The notes below the pieces were generated by a model. The model was given only the letters and a program-made list of their open reading frames with translations. It searched no databases and had not been told where the DNA came from. A stretch of 63,268 nucleotides of DNA from positions 1-63,268 of the forward strand of contig CAYQOU010000019.1 in assembly GCA_964419255.1 (NCBI GenBank). Reading direction: 5' to 3'. Below, piece after piece: positions 53,027 to 61,823 of this stretch. Position numbers and translations under genes: made by a program. The stretch is from CAZPHU01 sp964419255 (GTDB lineage: Bacteria > Fibrobacterota > Chitinivibrionia > Chitinivibrionales > CAYFVL01). The first letter of the stretch is position 1. Each line of letters opens with the position of its first letter.

Positions 53027-54373
53027 ATGCTCAAATGTTTTGTCCCTGCAGCAGTAATCTGCCTCAGTATTTGTGCGCTTAATGCACAGGAAATCACCAT
53101 CGTTGAAGAAGAGAGTTCGGTTGTTGTAGAGCAGACTCTCGGTGATGTCGTCGTGGAAGAAGATACCTCTGTTGTGGTCGACTCTGTCAGCCAGGCTAAA
53201 AAATCCGATTCTTCCTCGCAGAAAACCGAAAGTTCGGATAAGCTGATCAGTGGAGAGGATGACCTCCTTATTTCTGGTGATGAAGAGGAGAGTATTCTTT
53301 CCACGGAAACCCGGGAAACATCCGAACCCCTGCAGCAGAAAAACGTATCATCAGACAGCACAGGTTCTTCCCGGCTTTCGGAAAAGGAAAACCAAGAGAA
53401 TACAACTGACGTAAAGCATTCCACCGAAAAGATCACTCGCCCGATAAAAACACCTTCTGCTTTACCGGGTAAAACCGTATCGGGCAAAAAGGCCGCGGAA
53501 GACGAGAAAGACGACGAAGCTGAAATCGTTGTCGAACCGGTTGTAGAAGATGCACGATCCGTTAATTTCGCCAAAAATGCCACCGAGTACCGATCTCCCA
53601 AAAAAGCTATGCTCCTGTCAATGCTTGTACCCGGTCTGGGGCAGGCGTATGTCAAAAAATATGTGAAGAGTGCCGTATTTGGTGTCGCGGAGGCGGCAAT
53701 CATCGGAATAGCGGTAAATTACCATATGAAAGGGGACGATCAGAAGGACAGAGCACGTAATTTCGCGGATGATCATTATAATCATGATAAGTTCAGGACC
53801 TTTTTCGACAACCTCGGCAGCTATCTCAGCGCAAACTATGCCGATAGTACCGGAAGTTACGGTGATATCCTGAATCTGGAATTCGACTCGTTGGTGGTTC
53901 ATAGTAACAAAAAAGACGATGACTACTATCATGCGGTGGAAAGAAACTCCTTTGTTCAGGGGTGGGATGATGTGGAGCCACAATTTGATCAGGGAGGATA
54001 TGTCCGGGAAGACGAGTCATACGATTATACCTACGAACACTATAACAGTGATACAACCTGGAAGGTTAACCGCAAAGACCGGGAGAACGGAAAAGTTTTG
54101 CAATCCGGCATCTATGGGTATTCTGTCAATCAGAATCAATACAAGGATATGGTCAGTGAGGCAAACGGGCACTACCGGGTGACAAACAATATGTTGTTTC
54201 TTCTTCTTGCCAATCACCTGGTGTCGGCGGTTGACGCTCTCATAAGTGCAAAGGCTTATAACGATGCGCTTCTGGAAAGGGAGAGTTTCTGGCAGCGGAT
54301 ACATCTGGACCAGCAGTGGGCATTCAGCGGATCGGATATGAAAACCAGACTCGGAGTTAACATACGGTTTTAA
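53027..54373 (+). CDS. DUF5683-like membrane protein with long acidic linker
   Basis: 448 residues. A signal peptide (MLKCFVPAAVICLSICALNA) is followed by about 160 residues of acidic, serine-rich low-complexity sequence. The conserved part begins KKAMLLSMLVPGLGQAYVKK, a PGLGQ.Y helical hairpin typical of DUF5683 in FCB-group bacteria, then a second helix (FGVAEAAIIGIAVNY). The C-terminal ~200 residues are rich in Y and D and end in a third hydrophobic stretch (LLLANHLVSAVDALI). Function unknown, envelope-associated. A paralogue follows two bases later. Confidence 0.75.
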   Translation: MLKCFVPAAVICLSICALNAQEITIVEEESSVVVEQTLGDVVVEEDTSVVVDSVSQAKKSDSSSQKTESSDKLISGEDDLLISGDEEESILSTETRETSEPLQQKNVSSDSTGSSRLSEKENQENTTDVKHSTEKITRPIKTPSALPGKTVSGKKAAEDEKDDEAEIVVEPVVEDARSVNFAKNATEYRSPKKAMLLSMLVPGLGQAYVKKYVKSAVFGVAEAAIIGIAVNYHMKGDDQKDRARNFADDHYNHDKFRTFFDNLGSYLSANYADSTGSYGDILNLEFDSLVVHSNKKDDDYYHAVERNSFVQGWDDVEPQFDQGGYVREDESYDYTYEHYNSDTTWKVNRKDRENGKVLQSGIYGYSVNQNQYKDMVSEANGHYRVTNNMLFLLLANHLVSAVDALISAKAYNDALLERESFWQRIHLDQQWAFSGSDMKTRLGVNIRF

Positions 54374-54375
54374 AT

Positions 54376-55068
54376 ATGAATAAAAATATCATTGCCATAA
54401 TCCTTGCTCTGCTGTGTGTCACCGGTCTCAGTGCTCAGGTTATCGTTGAGCCGGAGGTGCAAACCGACAGTATTGTTTTCGAGCAGGAGAACAAATCCGA
54501 CAAATCGCCCACCGTCGCAAAACTTACTACCATTCTGATCCCCGGACTTGGGCATCAATATTTAGGTAACAGGGGACGTGCTCTTACCTACTTTACCGCT
54601 GAAGCTGCCTTTATCTTCGGACTGATTTTCACTGAACAGTTCTCACAGAAGATGTTTGATGATTCCCGGGCATATGCGGCCCGTTATGCGCAGGCATCCG
54701 GTGGAGCGGGGGCGGATGAATATTATTGGAAAAATGTCGGCAGTGAGATGAGCAGTGCCGATTACAATACCCGTATGGAACAGTACCGGGTACCGGAAGA
54801 AAAATATATCGCAGAAAATCTGTACTGGAACTGGGATGATGAGACGCGTAAGGAGGAATACAACCAGATGCGGGAGGATGCCACTCTTCTGCATGTAGGA
54901 TCCTCCTTCTTTCTTGCGGCGATGGTGCTCAACAGGGCCATTGCTTTTATCGATATCCGTCGCAGTCTGCGGTACAATAGCATATCCAGGCAGAATGCAC
55001 TGAAGTTTCATCCACACCACAATATCGCCAGCGGCAGGTCCGGGATAACTCTTTCCGGCACATTTTAA
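54376..55068 (+). CDS. DUF5683-like membrane protein, shorter paralogue
   Basis: 230 residues with a signal peptide (MNKNIIAIILALLCVTGLSA), a short acidic linker, and the same core: LTTILIPGLGHQYLGNRGRALTYF (in two parts), a second helix (AEAAFIFGLIFTEQF), a Y/D-rich soluble part and a late helix (SSFFLAAMVLNRAIAFIDI). It lacks the long acidic linker of its neighbour. The start is two bases after the previous stop with no separate ribosome-binding site, so translation is coupled. The pair arose by tandem duplication. Confidence 0.75.
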   Translation: MNKNIIAIILALLCVTGLSAQVIVEPEVQTDSIVFEQENKSDKSPTVAKLTTILIPGLGHQYLGNRGRALTYFTAEAAFIFGLIFTEQFSQKMFDDSRAYAARYAQASGGAGADEYYWKNVGSEMSSADYNTRMEQYRVPEEKYIAENLYWNWDDETRKEEYNQMREDATLLHVGSSFFLAAMVLNRAIAFIDIRRSLRYNSISRQNALKFHPHHNIASGRSGITLSGTF

Positions 55069-55246
55069 CCGACAATTTTCGGAATATATGGTCTTACCAG
55101 GAGGGCTGGAGTGCTCATCTCTTGCTCTGGGGTATGCAGTGTTAGTATTTTTATACTATATCTTGTGGTTGACATCCGGCATTTTCGGCATTTGGGTTGA
55201 ATCCACATTGCAATGCACGATTAACTTTTTTGAAGAGAGGTAGGGG

Positions 55247-55726
55247 ATGAGGTGTCCTTACTGTGGGCATGAGCAGGATAAGGTTGTTGATTCTCGGTCA
55301 AGTAAAGAGGGGCGTGCGGTCAGGCGGCGCCGCGAATGTTTGGAATGTGAGAAGCGTTTCACTACATACGAATATATCGAAAATTTCCCATTGACTATCG
55401 TTAAAAACGATCAGCGTCGGGAGCCGTATGACAGACAGAAGCTTCTATCGGGAATCATTGCTGCCTGCAAGAAAAGGCCGGTCAGCATGAAAAAGATCGA
55501 CAGTGTCGTCGATAAGATTGAGAATCAGCTGGAGAAACAGGCCCGTACGGAAATTTTTGCCGCTGAAATCGGCCAGTTGGTCATGGAGGAGCTGTATCAT
55601 ACCGATGATGTTGCTTACGTACGGTTTGCTTCTGTGTATCGCAAGTTTAAAGACCGGGGAGAGTTTGTCAGCGAAATCAAGGAAATGGAGTCAAAGATCG
55701 ATCCTCGGACACGAAATCTCAGGTAA
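55247..55726 (+). CDS. nrdR: Transcriptional repressor NrdR
   Basis: 159 residues. The zinc ribbon CPYCG...CLECEKRFTTYE and the following RREPYDRQKL start of the ATP-cone domain are clear. NrdR binds ATP/dATP and represses ribonucleotide reductase genes. AGGTAGGGG precedes the ATG. No nrd genes are nearby. A few extra residues after the ATP cone are normal. Confidence 0.97.
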   Translation: MRCPYCGHEQDKVVDSRSSKEGRAVRRRRECLECEKRFTTYEYIENFPLTIVKNDQRREPYDRQKLLSGIIAACKKRPVSMKKIDSVVDKIENQLEKQARTEIFAAEIGQLVMEELYHTDDVAYVRFASVYRKFKDRGEFVSEIKEMESKIDPRTRNLR

Positions 55727-55732
55727 TCACCT

Positions 55733-55951
55733 TTAGTCGTTGCACTTGAGGATACTTCCTGCTCCAGTATCGGCATCGAAAAAATCTTCTTTAAAATAGA
55801 AATAGCCCTGTTCATCGGTTGAATAGAAATCGCTTATGTTCTTTTTGAAGAACTCTTTTAATGCGGATTCTTTATTTGGACTTTCGATGATACTGTGTCT
55901 GAGGGCATTTTTCTCGACCGGTACAATAAATGCTATAGCAAATTTGGGCAT
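55733..55951 (-). CDS. Small orphan protein
   Basis: 72 residues from the ATG at 55951, behind an excellent AAGGAG; a longer frame upstream is not needed. The sequence starts MPKFAIAFIVPVEKNALRH, then acidic/aromatic residues (FYSTDEQGYFYFKEDFFDAD). It is probably cytoplasmic. I recognise no family. The good ribosome-binding site and its own direction make it likely to be real. Confidence 0.55.
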   Translation of the reverse strand: MPKFAIAFIVPVEKNALRHSIIESPNKESALKEFFKKNISDFYSTDEQGYFYFKEDFFDADTGAGSILKCND

Positions 55952-56073
55952 AAATGAACTCCTTATAGATGTTTTCTGGCAAACAGTCTTAAAACAATCT
56001 TCTAAAAATAGGTTCTGACATGATCCGGGCAAACCCTAAATTTAACTAAAATTGTTGAGGAGGATTTTACCAC

Positions 56074-57510
56074 ATGCGAATGTTACGAAGCTGGGTGGTA
56101 GTTTTAATCTGCATAGTATGTGCCAATTCAGTTTCGGCTGATGCCGCAAAAATCCAGAAAATTCTTCAAAGCTCAGGATATGCCGCCGAGAAGGTGGGTA
56201 TATATATAAAAAAACTGGGAAGTGATGCGCCTGTGGTGAGCTTTAATCAGGATAAGAAATTTAATCCTGCATCGGTGATGAAGTTGGTGACGGGAGCGGC
56301 TTGCTTCGATCTGCTTGGACGAGATTACCGGTTCGAAACCAGGGTGTACCTGGGCGGTGAGTTTGACAGGGACTCGGGGGTCGTAAAAGGTGATCTGTAC
56401 ATAGTAGGCGGGGGTGATCCCGGATTTACCGCCGAAAAATTGTGGCTGTTTTCGCAAAATATTCGTCATATGGGAATCAAAAAGATTGAGGGTGATCTGG
56501 TTTTTGACGATTCATTTTTCGATACCGTTGGTGTGGGGCCCGGTTTTTCATTGGACAATTCCAGCCGAGCCTATGAGGCGCCGGTCTCTGCACTGTCAGC
56601 AAGTTTCAACTCCGTAGCAGTCCACGTCGCTCCGGGAGCTCGCCCCGGCTCTCCCGTTCATATCGAGCCATTCCCCCGCATACGAGATATTCCCATCATT
56701 TCTACCGCTAAAACTCAGGACGCCAGCAACTCCACTCCCCTTCAGGTGCGTACCGAAAAAGTGAACGGCAGAACCTCCATTATGGTCTATGGAGGGATGT
56801 CCGTAAACGATATGCCGCGCTACATCTATCGCAAGGTGTGGGATACCTGGCAGAATTTTGGTCGGGTCCTGTGGTCTCATTTCGAGGAAAGCGGCATCGT
56901 GCTGGATGGAAGTATGCGAAAGGAGATGGTTCCTGCCCCCGCAAATAACGAAGGAGCCTTCTATGTGTTTAAATCTGATCCACTGCAGACTTTTGTAGAT
57001 GCGATGTACAAGTACAGTAGCAATTTTGCCGCGGAGATGCTGTTTAAAACTATTTCCGCCGAAAAAGAAAATATGCCCGGATCGTGGGACAGGAGTGCTC
57101 AGCTGGTCGGCGAGTGGTGGAAGGAGCAAAAGCTGCCCGATTCCGTGAATGTAGTTAACGGGTCTGGTATGGGTAATTTTAATCGCGTTACCCCCATGCA
57201 GATAGGGGCTCTTCTGGAGGCCGTGTGGACAAAAAAGAATTACAATCTTGAATATGTCAATGCCTTATCCGTTGCGGGAGTGGACGGCACTTTGAAAAGC
57301 CGATTCAAATACTCACCGCTCAAAGGTATGCTGCGGGCAAAAACAGGCACCCTAAACAGTTATGGCGTGAGTACTCTTGCCGGTTTCGTTTTTGCACCGG
57401 GAGGGACATACGTGTTTGCGGTATTTGTTAACAACGGCGGGGCTGCTCAGTACAATCACTGGCAGTTGCAAAGAAAAATACTCGAGGAGTTTATTCCGAT
57501 TAAGAGCTGA
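56074..57510 (+). CDS. dacB: D-alanyl-D-alanine carboxypeptidase/endopeptidase (PBP4 type)
   Basis: 478 residues with a signal peptide (MRMLRSWVVVLICIVCANSV, then SA). The three penicillin-binding motifs are SVMK (S67-K70), SSN (S315-x-N317) and KTG (423-425). The large insertion between the first two motifs, with GGGDPGFT, is typical of class C PBP4/DacB. It trims peptide cross-links in the periplasm. GGAGGA precedes the ATG. Its stop codon falls within the first unit of a 21-bp tandem repeat. Confidence 0.95.
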   Translation: MRMLRSWVVVLICIVCANSVSADAAKIQKILQSSGYAAEKVGIYIKKLGSDAPVVSFNQDKKFNPASVMKLVTGAACFDLLGRDYRFETRVYLGGEFDRDSGVVKGDLYIVGGGDPGFTAEKLWLFSQNIRHMGIKKIEGDLVFDDSFFDTVGVGPGFSLDNSSRAYEAPVSALSASFNSVAVHVAPGARPGSPVHIEPFPRIRDIPIISTAKTQDASNSTPLQVRTEKVNGRTSIMVYGGMSVNDMPRYIYRKVWDTWQNFGRVLWSHFEESGIVLDGSMRKEMVPAPANNEGAFYVFKSDPLQTFVDAMYKYSSNFAAEMLFKTISAEKENMPGSWDRSAQLVGEWWKEQKLPDSVNVVNGSGMGNFNRVTPMQIGALLEAVWTKKNYNLEYVNALSVAGVDGTLKSRFKYSPLKGMLRAKTGTLNSYGVSTLAGFVFAPGGTYVFAVFVNNGGAAQYNHWQLQRKILEEFIPIKS

Positions 57511-57570
57511 TCGGTGAAGAAAAACATGTGATCGGTGAAGAAAAACATGTGATCGGTGAAGAAAAACATG
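57508..57570. repeat. 21-bp tandem repeat, three units before the gap
   Basis: Three identical 21-base units (57508-57528, 57529-57549, 57550-57570), each starting TGATCGG and ending AACATG. A further unit stands at 57684-57704 after the gap. The first unit supplies the stop codon of dacB. The array lies between dacB and its terminator. Confidence 0.92.
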
Positions 57571-57583
57571 AAAAAAAAGCCGC

Positions 57584-57683
57584 NNNNNNNNNNNNNNNNN
57601 NNNNNNNNNNNNNNNNNNNNNNNNNNNNNNNNNNNNNNNNNNNNNNNNNNNNNNNNNNNNNNNNNNNNNNNNNNNNNNNNNNN
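57584..57683. other. Scaffold gap (100 N)
   Basis: Exactly 100 N, a common default size for a gap of unknown length. The 34 bases before it (57550-57583) are identical to the 34 bases after it (57684-57717), so the two contig ends overlap. The true sequence may need no added bases, or may hold more repeat units. Confidence 0.95.
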
Positions 57684-57706
57684 TGATCGGTGAAGAAAAA
57701 CATGAA

Positions 57707-57741
57707 AAAAAAGCCGCACTATTTACCGGTGCGGCTTTTTT
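57707..57741. terminator. Bidirectional intrinsic terminator
   Basis: AAAAAAGCCGCAC (57707-57719) pairs perfectly with GTGCGGCTTTTTT (57729-57741) around a nine-base loop. The T6 on the plus strand ends dacB and the A-run gives a T tract on the minus strand for the MORN-repeat gene, so it serves both convergent genes. Confidence 0.93.
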
Positions 57742-57759
57742 GGGCCAAATATCGAGTGA

Positions 57760-58506
57760 TCAGCCGAAGAATTCAGCGTAAACTTCCTGACCATGTTTGT
57801 ATGTGGCGGTTGCTCTTTTGCGACCACTCTCGTAATACTCGGTTTTAACCCCGTGTAACTGTCCGTTGTCGTATTCCGCTTCTTTCTTCTTACTATCATT
57901 TTCGTAGTATTCTACAATTTTGCCATGAAGAGCATTATCCTTGTACTCCGCTTTTTTCTTCCGATTTCCATTCTTATGCCACTCTTTCACAACGCCTGAA
58001 AGGTTTCCGGCGGTGTATGGTTCAATGCTTTTCTGCTGACCGTTTGAATACCATTTCTTTGCTTCACCTTCCTTTTTGCCGTCGACGTAGGAAACTTCGG
58101 AAGCTTTCGAACCATCCTCATAGTAGGTGACCGCGGTGCCCTTTGGAGCTCCGTCAACAAAAGTCGCCTCACTCTTGAGTTGTCCGTTTGGGTACCATTC
58201 CCGTTCTATACCGTTTAGTTTGCCCACGTTATATATGGCTTCCTTCAGCTTCTGACCGGTACTGTCATACATAACCATCAGGCTGTCGGGTTCACCATCC
58301 TTAAAAAATTGGTCCGAACGTACCTGGCCGCTGGGAAAGTAGATTGTCTTTCTTACCACATTGGTGACATTGCCCTGGTAGTAATCGACTATCCATTTAT
58401 TACCATTTGGGTGTGTTTTAACCACATTTTCCTCTATTTTCGGCTCTCCGCAACCAATCAGAAGTGTTGCTGCAAGCAGTGAAGCGGTAAGAGTATGCAA
58501 TCGCAT
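57760..58506 (-). CDS. MORN-repeat lipoprotein (YwqK-like)
   Basis: 248 residues from the ATG at 58506, behind AAAGGAG. The signal peptide ends in a lipobox, LLIGC, with C19 as the lipid-anchored residue. About eight MORN-type repeats follow, each like GVKTEYYESGRKRATATY or GIEREWYPNGQLKSEATF. Such proteins are often labelled 'YwqK family antitoxin' in databases, but a toxin partner is not visible, and a membrane-anchored lipoprotein does not fit a cytoplasmic antitoxin. Function unknown. Confidence 0.82.
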   Translation of the reverse strand: MRLHTLTASLLAATLLIGCGEPKIEENVVKTHPNGNKWIVDYYQGNVTNVVRKTIYFPSGQVRSDQFFKDGEPDSLMVMYDSTGQKLKEAIYNVGKLNGIEREWYPNGQLKSEATFVDGAPKGTAVTYYEDGSKASEVSYVDGKKEGEAKKWYSNGQQKSIEPYTAGNLSGVVKEWHKNGNRKKKAEYKDNALHGKIVEYYENDSKKKEAEYDNGQLHGVKTEYYESGRKRATATYKHGQEVYAEFFG

Positions 58507-58724
58507 AACGGCTCCTTTCAAAAAAAAGATATCAACCAAAACATAGCATCAGACCTGAAGCTGGGGCAAATAGCTGTTACTCTTTGTGCCGTTTTAACAG
58601 TTAAACTACCGTTTGTGGCAGCGCGATTCGCCCAAACCATTCAAGAAATGATAGCTATAGCTTTTTCCATATTGTATTAATATATTAAATTACCCGGCTG
58701 AGTAAATACAAAGAAGGAAGCAAA

Positions 58725-59498
58725 ATGCGATTTAGGCCATGTATCGATCTGCATGACGGCAAGGTGAAACAGATTGTGGGAAGCACACTTTCAGATTCCA
58801 CTACGGATACGCTGGTGACAAACTACGAAAGCCGCCACTCCTCTTCGTGGTATGCTCAAAAGTATAAAGATGATAATCTGAGCGGTGGGCATGTTATCAT
58901 GCTTGGGCCGGGAAACCAACAGGCGGCACGTGAAGCTCTCCGCACATATCCCGGGGGGCTGCAGGTTGGTGGTGGTATAAATGCTCAGAATGCCCGAAGT
59001 TACCTGGATGACGGAGCCTCCCATGTGATTGTCACATCATATGTTTTTCATGATGGCAGGCTGGACTGGAATCGGCTGGAGGAGGTCGTCAGGGTGACGG
59101 GAAAAGAGAAGCTGGTACTCGACGTTAGCTGTCGCAAAAAGGACGGACGCTACTATGTCGTGACTGATCGTTGGCAGAAGTTTACCAGTCTGGAAGTTAC
59201 TGCGGAAAACCTTCAGACGTTAAGTAAGTGGTGTGCCGAGCTTCTGGTGCATGCCGTGGATGTTGAAGGAAAACAGGCTGGCATTGACCAGTACCTGGTT
59301 GGTCTGTTGGGCAAGGAGTGTCCGATTGCCGTAACCTACGCCGGTGGTATCAGCTCCTTGGAAGATATGGATAATATTTATGAAGCCGGTGAGGGGCGGG
59401 TGGATGCCACTGTGGGAAGCGCTCTTGATATTTTTGGCGGCCCGCTCTCATACCGAGATGTCATCGACTGGCATCGAAAGCATTCCGGGAATCGGTAA
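58725..59498 (+). CDS. hisA: ProFAR isomerase of the eukaryotic (His6) type
   Basis: 257 residues of a TIM-barrel isomerase that acts on ProFAR in histidine synthesis. The sequence follows yeast His6, not ordinary bacterial HisA: CIDLHDGKVKQIVG, HVIMLGPGNQQAAREAL, LQVGGGINAQN, HAVDVEGKQAGID, TYAGGISSLEDM and ALDIFGG. Catalytic aspartates are at D8-like (CIDLHDG) and in the VDVEGK strand. No other his genes are adjacent. It is a single gene behind GAAGGAAG. Confidence 0.9.
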   Translation: MRFRPCIDLHDGKVKQIVGSTLSDSTTDTLVTNYESRHSSSWYAQKYKDDNLSGGHVIMLGPGNQQAAREALRTYPGGLQVGGGINAQNARSYLDDGASHVIVTSYVFHDGRLDWNRLEEVVRVTGKEKLVLDVSCRKKDGRYYVVTDRWQKFTSLEVTAENLQTLSKWCAELLVHAVDVEGKQAGIDQYLVGLLGKECPIAVTYAGGISSLEDMDNIYEAGEGRVDATVGSALDIFGGPLSYRDVIDWHRKHSGNR

Positions 59499-59740
59499 CA
59501 CATCTTAGAATTCAGTCATTTTAATAGTCTCAATTCGGGCCAGGACAATTGATTCCTCTGTCATCCTCTCCAGCGTGGGGACCACAAAATAGCTGCGAAG
59601 CAAATCCATTGTTATAGCCGCGATTTTAAAACACATCTGTGCTGATTCCGGCCGCGGGACGAAGCATGGATGCCGTATCATCCCGCAAGCGGGAGCATGA
59701 CAAGCGTGAATTACATTTCTGAACGGGAAAAAGGCAATTT
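59499..59740. repeat. Intergenic region carrying a dispersed-repeat copy
   Basis: 240 bases between convergent hisA and kdsA. GATGCCGTATCATCCCG at 59669-59685 is an exact copy of the 17-mer at 28449-28465 and runs into CCCGC-AA-GCGGG. CTGTCATCCTCTCCAGCGTGG earlier in the region recalls the TGTCATCCTGAGCG phrase at 25690. No gene is supported. Confidence 0.5.
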
Positions 59741-60556
59741 TCAGCTATTCCACCGATTTATCAATTGATGAAGCTCCACAAATCGTGGTATTTCCGAGAT
59801 AAACCGATCCAGCTGCACGCTGTTTGGGCCGTCACACAGAGCATTATCCGGATCTGGATGGATCTCGAAGAACAGGCCATGTGCGCCAACCGATACAGCC
59901 GCTCTGGCCAGGGGAACTGCAAGCTCACGATTCCCCGCGGAGCATCCCTGTCCGCCTCCCGGCGTCTGGACGCTGTGAGTGGCGTCAAAAACTACCGGGG
60001 CTCCAAGCTTTTTCATCGTCAGGATTCCGGGAAAATCCACCACCAGTCGGTTATATCCGAAAAACGTTCCCCGTTCGGTTAAAAGACATCTGCCGCCGGT
60101 TTTTGCGAGCGCGTATCGCATATCTTCCGGAGCCATAAACTGCCCTTTCTTGATGTTGACATATTTTCCCGTCTCACCGGCAGCGATCAGCAGGTCTGTC
60201 TGGCGGCAGAGAAATGCAGGTATTTGAAGGATATCTACCACTTCCGAAGCTTCTTTTGCTTCCCGCGGAGAATGGATGTCGGTAAGCAGCGGCAGACCTG
60301 TTTTCTCTCTGACTTTCTCGAGTATGCGCAGGCCTTCCTCGATACCCGGGCCCCGAAACGCTTTCCTGGATGTTCTGTTTGCTTTGTCGTATGATGCTTT
60401 AAAGACTACGGTCAGATCCGATTCTGTTACAGAACTAAGCCTGTCTGCGATTCGTAGACAGATCTCCTCCGACTCCGCCACGCACGGTCCGGCTATCAGC
60501 AGTAGACCATCAGAGTCGGGATACGAGCGGAAAAAGGGAGATTGATCTAAATACAT
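59741..60556 (-). CDS. kdsA: 3-deoxy-8-phosphooctulonate (Kdo-8-P) synthase
   Basis: 271 residues from the ATG at 60556, which follows AAGG; the frame is open 49 codons further upstream without support. LLLIAGPCVAESEE, FKASYDKANRTS, LLTDIHSP, DILQIPAFLCRQTDL and FDATHSVQTPGG are all present. It condenses arabinose-5-phosphate with PEP to make the Kdo precursor of LPS, so the organism has a Gram-negative outer membrane. The AGPCVAES cysteine suggests a metal-dependent class; other kds genes are not in the window. Confidence 0.96.
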   Translation of the reverse strand: MYLDQSPFFRSYPDSDGLLLIAGPCVAESEEICLRIADRLSSVTESDLTVVFKASYDKANRTSRKAFRGPGIEEGLRILEKVREKTGLPLLTDIHSPREAKEASEVVDILQIPAFLCRQTDLLIAAGETGKYVNIKKGQFMAPEDMRYALAKTGGRCLLTERGTFFGYNRLVVDFPGILTMKKLGAPVVFDATHSVQTPGGGQGCSAGNRELAVPLARAAVSVGAHGLFFEIHPDPDNALCDGPNSVQLDRFISEIPRFVELHQLINRWNS

Positions 60557-60733
60557 ATGGTTACCTTCATTAGAATGATTAGCCTTTTGTAATTCTATTG
60601 ACTCCACCGTTGCAACGACATATATTGATTTGCTTTGCAAACCATGCCCCCGGCATACTGTAGAGCATAAAATAAATTCATTTCGACAGCTTTGTTTGTA
60701 CAATGTTTAACATTCCTGATTGGAGGGTTTGCG

Positions 60734-61738
60734 ATGGCTATTAAAGTAGGTATTAATGGGTTTGGCAGAATCGGTCGTCTGGTTTTCCGTGCAGCCCAGG
60801 AGAAGCCGGAAATCGAAGTCGTTGGTATTAACGATCTTATCAGTGTCGACTACATGGCATACATGCTCAAGTACGACTCCACTCATGGTCGTTTCAATGG
60901 CGATGTGAAGGTAGAAGATGGCAAGCTGGTGGTAAACGGGAAAGCGATTCGCGTAACCGCCGAAAAGGACCCTGCAAATCTGAAATGGGATGAGGTTGGT
61001 GCCGAGTATGTTGTGGAATCAACCGGTCTGTTTCTGACTCGCGAGACGTCTGAAGGTCATATCAAGGCTGGTGCAAAACGCGTTGTGATGTCTGCTCCTT
61101 CCAAAGACGCTACTCCGATGTTTGTCATGGGTGTAAACCACAAAGAGTACAAAGCAGACATGGACATGGTTTCCAACGCTTCATGTACTACAAACTGTCT
61201 GGCTCCTATCGCCAAGGTTCTCAACGATAATTGGGGAATCGCCGAAGGCCTGATGACTACGGTTCACGCGGTTACCGCGACCCAGAAAACTGTCGACGCA
61301 CCGTCTGCAAAAGACTGGCGCGGCGGACGTGGTGCCGGTCAGAACATTATTCCGTCCTCCACCGGAGCTGCAAAGGCTGTCGGTAAGGTTATCCCGGAGC
61401 TTAACGGTAAGCTGACAGGTATGGCTTTCCGCGTTCCTACTCCCGACGTTTCCGTTGTCGACCTGACCTGTCGTCTGCAAAAGGGTGCAAGCTACGAGGA
61501 GATCAAGGCTGCCATGAAGGCTGCTTCGGAAGGTGAGCTTAAGGGGATTCTTGGCTACACCGAAGATGCCGTCGTATCAAACGACTTTGTCGGCGAGAAG
61601 TGCACCTCTGTGTTTGACGCCGGTGCAGGCATCCAGCTGAGTGATACGTTTGTAAAGGTTGTTTCCTGGTACGATAATGAAATGGGTTACTCAAACAAGG
61701 TGTGTGACCTGATTATACATATGGACACTGTCAAGTAA
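60734..61738 (+). CDS. gap: Glyceraldehyde-3-phosphate dehydrogenase
   Basis: 334 residues from the ATG at 60734 behind GGAGGG; 14 more codons upstream are open but unsupported. NAD-binding INGFGRIGRLVFRAA, the catalytic C151 in SNASCTTNCLAP and the phosphate site (SSTGAAKAVG) are intact. It makes 1,3-bisphosphoglycerate in glycolysis. It heads a gap-pgk-tpiA cluster, with an intrinsic terminator between gap and pgk. Confidence 0.98.
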   Translation: MAIKVGINGFGRIGRLVFRAAQEKPEIEVVGINDLISVDYMAYMLKYDSTHGRFNGDVKVEDGKLVVNGKAIRVTAEKDPANLKWDEVGAEYVVESTGLFLTRETSEGHIKAGAKRVVMSAPSKDATPMFVMGVNHKEYKADMDMVSNASCTTNCLAPIAKVLNDNWGIAEGLMTTVHAVTATQKTVDAPSAKDWRGGRGAGQNIIPSSTGAAKAVGKVIPELNGKLTGMAFRVPTPDVSVVDLTCRLQKGASYEEIKAAMKAASEGELKGILGYTEDAVVSNDFVGEKCTSVFDAGAGIQLSDTFVKVVSWYDNEMGYSNKVCDLIIHMDTVK

Positions 61739-61788
61739 GTGTCCGGTAGTGTCTTTTCGTCTGCATGACGAAAACAGGCGTACGGTTG

Positions 61789-61823
61789 GGGCTCTTATTT
61801 TAGGTAAATAAGAGCCCTTTTTT
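61789..61823 (+). terminator. Intrinsic terminator between gap and pgk
   Basis: GGGCTCTTATTT (61789-61800) pairs perfectly with AAATAAGAGCCC (61806-61817) around a five-base loop, followed by six T. It should end most gap transcripts, giving more GapDH than Pgk, or act as an attenuator before pgk, whose start lies 34 bases past the stem. Confidence 0.94.

Noticed and set aside
57456..57719. Frame with repeated MFFFTDH across the N gap
   Set aside because: Translation of the tandem repeat and of N characters, not a gene.
57760..58506. Naming the MORN-repeat protein as an antitoxin
   Set aside because: It is a lipoprotein with a lipobox and has no toxin gene beside it; the database label does not fit.
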